Under the pieces are notes generated by a model. The model saw nothing but the letters and a program-made list of their open reading frames with translations. It did no database searches and was not told the origin of the DNA. Below, piece after piece: positions 6,881 through 7,354 of a DNA stretch of 7,354 nt (the stretch's first letter is position 1; each line of letters starts with the position of its first letter). The position numbers and the translations under genes are program-made. The DNA comes from Phocaeicola_A sp963652075 (lineage in GTDB: Bacteria; Bacteroidota; Bacteroidia; Bacteroidales; Bacteroidaceae). Location of the stretch: the NCBI GenBank assembly GCA_963652075.1, contig CAVJRQ010000097.1, forward strand, positions 1-7,354. Reading direction: 5' to 3'.

Positions 6881-7228
6881 GAAAAACCTTATAAATATAA
6901 CAGATAGTCAGTAAAATTTCTTTCGTCTCATGGAGGCGGCTTCTTTCTTTTGTTTCCGTGGAGTTGTGAAAACGATGTTTCGTGTAAACTGTTTGTGAGA
7001 TGTTTGATGTGTAAACTCGATTTGTACGTGGCAAGTTGTTAGACTGTTGGCTATTGGCATGGAATCCGAAAGGAGAGGCTTTGTGCCGTTTTTCTTTTGT
7101 TTTGTTGCGTTGATGGTATAATTATGCGTCAAGTTGATAACGTTTCGCTTTATCGGCGAATTATCTGCTCTTCGTCTCATGGATACTGGTGGCACAAAGT
7201 TCATGCGGACGATTATCGGGGCTTTCGC
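6881..7228. other. Intergenic region without a convincing gene
   Basis: These bases separate the korA promoter from the tRNA promoter. Open frames on the minus strand (64 and 125 codons) show no family resemblance and no promoter, and the longer one runs through the tRNA gene. Small direct repeats are visible: TTCGTCTCATGGA at 6922-6934 and 7171-7183, GTGTAAACT at 6982-6990 and 7009-7017, and TTTCGCTTT at 7143-7151 and 7223-7231. No hairpin terminator or known RNA was recognised. Confidence 0.5.
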
Positions 7229-7259
7229 TTTGTCACTTTGCAAAAAGTGTGTACCTTTG
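7229..7259 (+). promoter_or_regulatory. Promoter of tRNA-Arg
   Basis: TTTG (7229-7232), a 19-base spacer and TACCTTTG (7252-7259) match the Bacteroidota promoter consensus without a mismatch. Transcription would start at about 7266, a few bases before the mature tRNA 5' end. Confidence 0.75.
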
Positions 7260-7270
7260 CCACCGCTTTT

Positions 7271-7342
7271 GGCTTTGTAGTTCAACGGATAGAACGTGGG
7301 TTTCCTAAACCTAAAATATGGGTTCGATTCCCATCGGAGCTA
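7271..7342 (+). tRNA. tRNA-Arg with anticodon CCU
   Basis: The 72 bases fold into a full cloverleaf. The acceptor stem is GGCTTTG with CGGAGCT, closing with a G1:U72 wobble pair. The D arm is GTTC/GAAC. The anticodon stem TGGGT/ACCTA carries the loop TTCCTAA, giving anticodon CCU, which reads AGG. The variable loop is 4 bases. The T arm is ATGGG/CCCAT with the loop TTCGATT, and the discriminator is A73. CCA is not encoded (the next bases are CGG), as is usual in Bacteroidota, so it must be added after transcription. Confidence 0.93.
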
Positions 7343-7354
7343 CGGACGGGCGTC

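Noticed and set aside
6840..7034. Minus-strand open frame of 64 codons upstream of korA
   Set aside because: It covers the probable korA promoter, overlaps the 125-codon frame and has no recognisable features.
6908..7285. Minus-strand open frame of 125 codons between korA and the window end
   Set aside because: It begins inside the tRNA gene and reads back through the tRNA promoter. The composition is low complexity and Lys/Arg/Thr-rich with no recognisable domain.

Overview
The window looks like a chromosomal piece of a gut Bacteroidota, most likely Bacteroides or a close relative. The evidence is the promoter style (a -7 box TAnnTTTG with TTTG or TTG about 19-20 bases upstream), A-rich ribosome-binding regions without a strong Shine-Dalgarno, a tRNA without an encoded CCA end, a short (493 aa) CstA, a fused gamma-alpha KorA, and a recombinase with the Bacteroides-type 'RGMS' and 'YVARHSWA' motifs. 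I cannot assign a species.

Left part (1-2190): an accessory, probably phase-variable module. An AT-rich gene for a secreted, helical protein of unknown function runs leftwards off the window edge (start at 670). Between it and a tyrosine recombinase gene on the same strand (916-2139) lies a 149-base non-coding segment (735-883). It is bounded by two perfect 27-base inverted repeats (708-734 and 884-910), and each repeat is itself an almost perfect palindrome. The segment carries an exact Bacteroidota -7 box at 867-874 that points right, away from the secreted-protein gene. The simplest reading is a recombinase-flipped promoter switch, seen here in the orientation that leaves the secreted-protein gene OFF.

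Middle and right parts (2290-7354): ordinary housekeeping genes. A recognisable promoter (2271-2301) drives cstA (carbon starvation / peptide or pyruvate transporter). A strong bidirectional hairpin terminator (3869-3908) separates cstA from a convergent two-gene operon, korA-korB (2-oxoacid:ferredoxin oxidoreductase, probably 2-oxoglutarate specific). That operon reads leftwards from a promoter near 6850-6880. After about 350 bases with no convincing gene comes tRNA-Arg(CCU) on the plus strand with its own promoter.

The genes fall into two groups: a self-contained ON/OFF surface or secreted protein switch with its likely recombinase, and a central-metabolism set (ferredoxin-dependent 2-oxoacid conversion and carbon-starvation uptake) with no evident functional tie to the switch.
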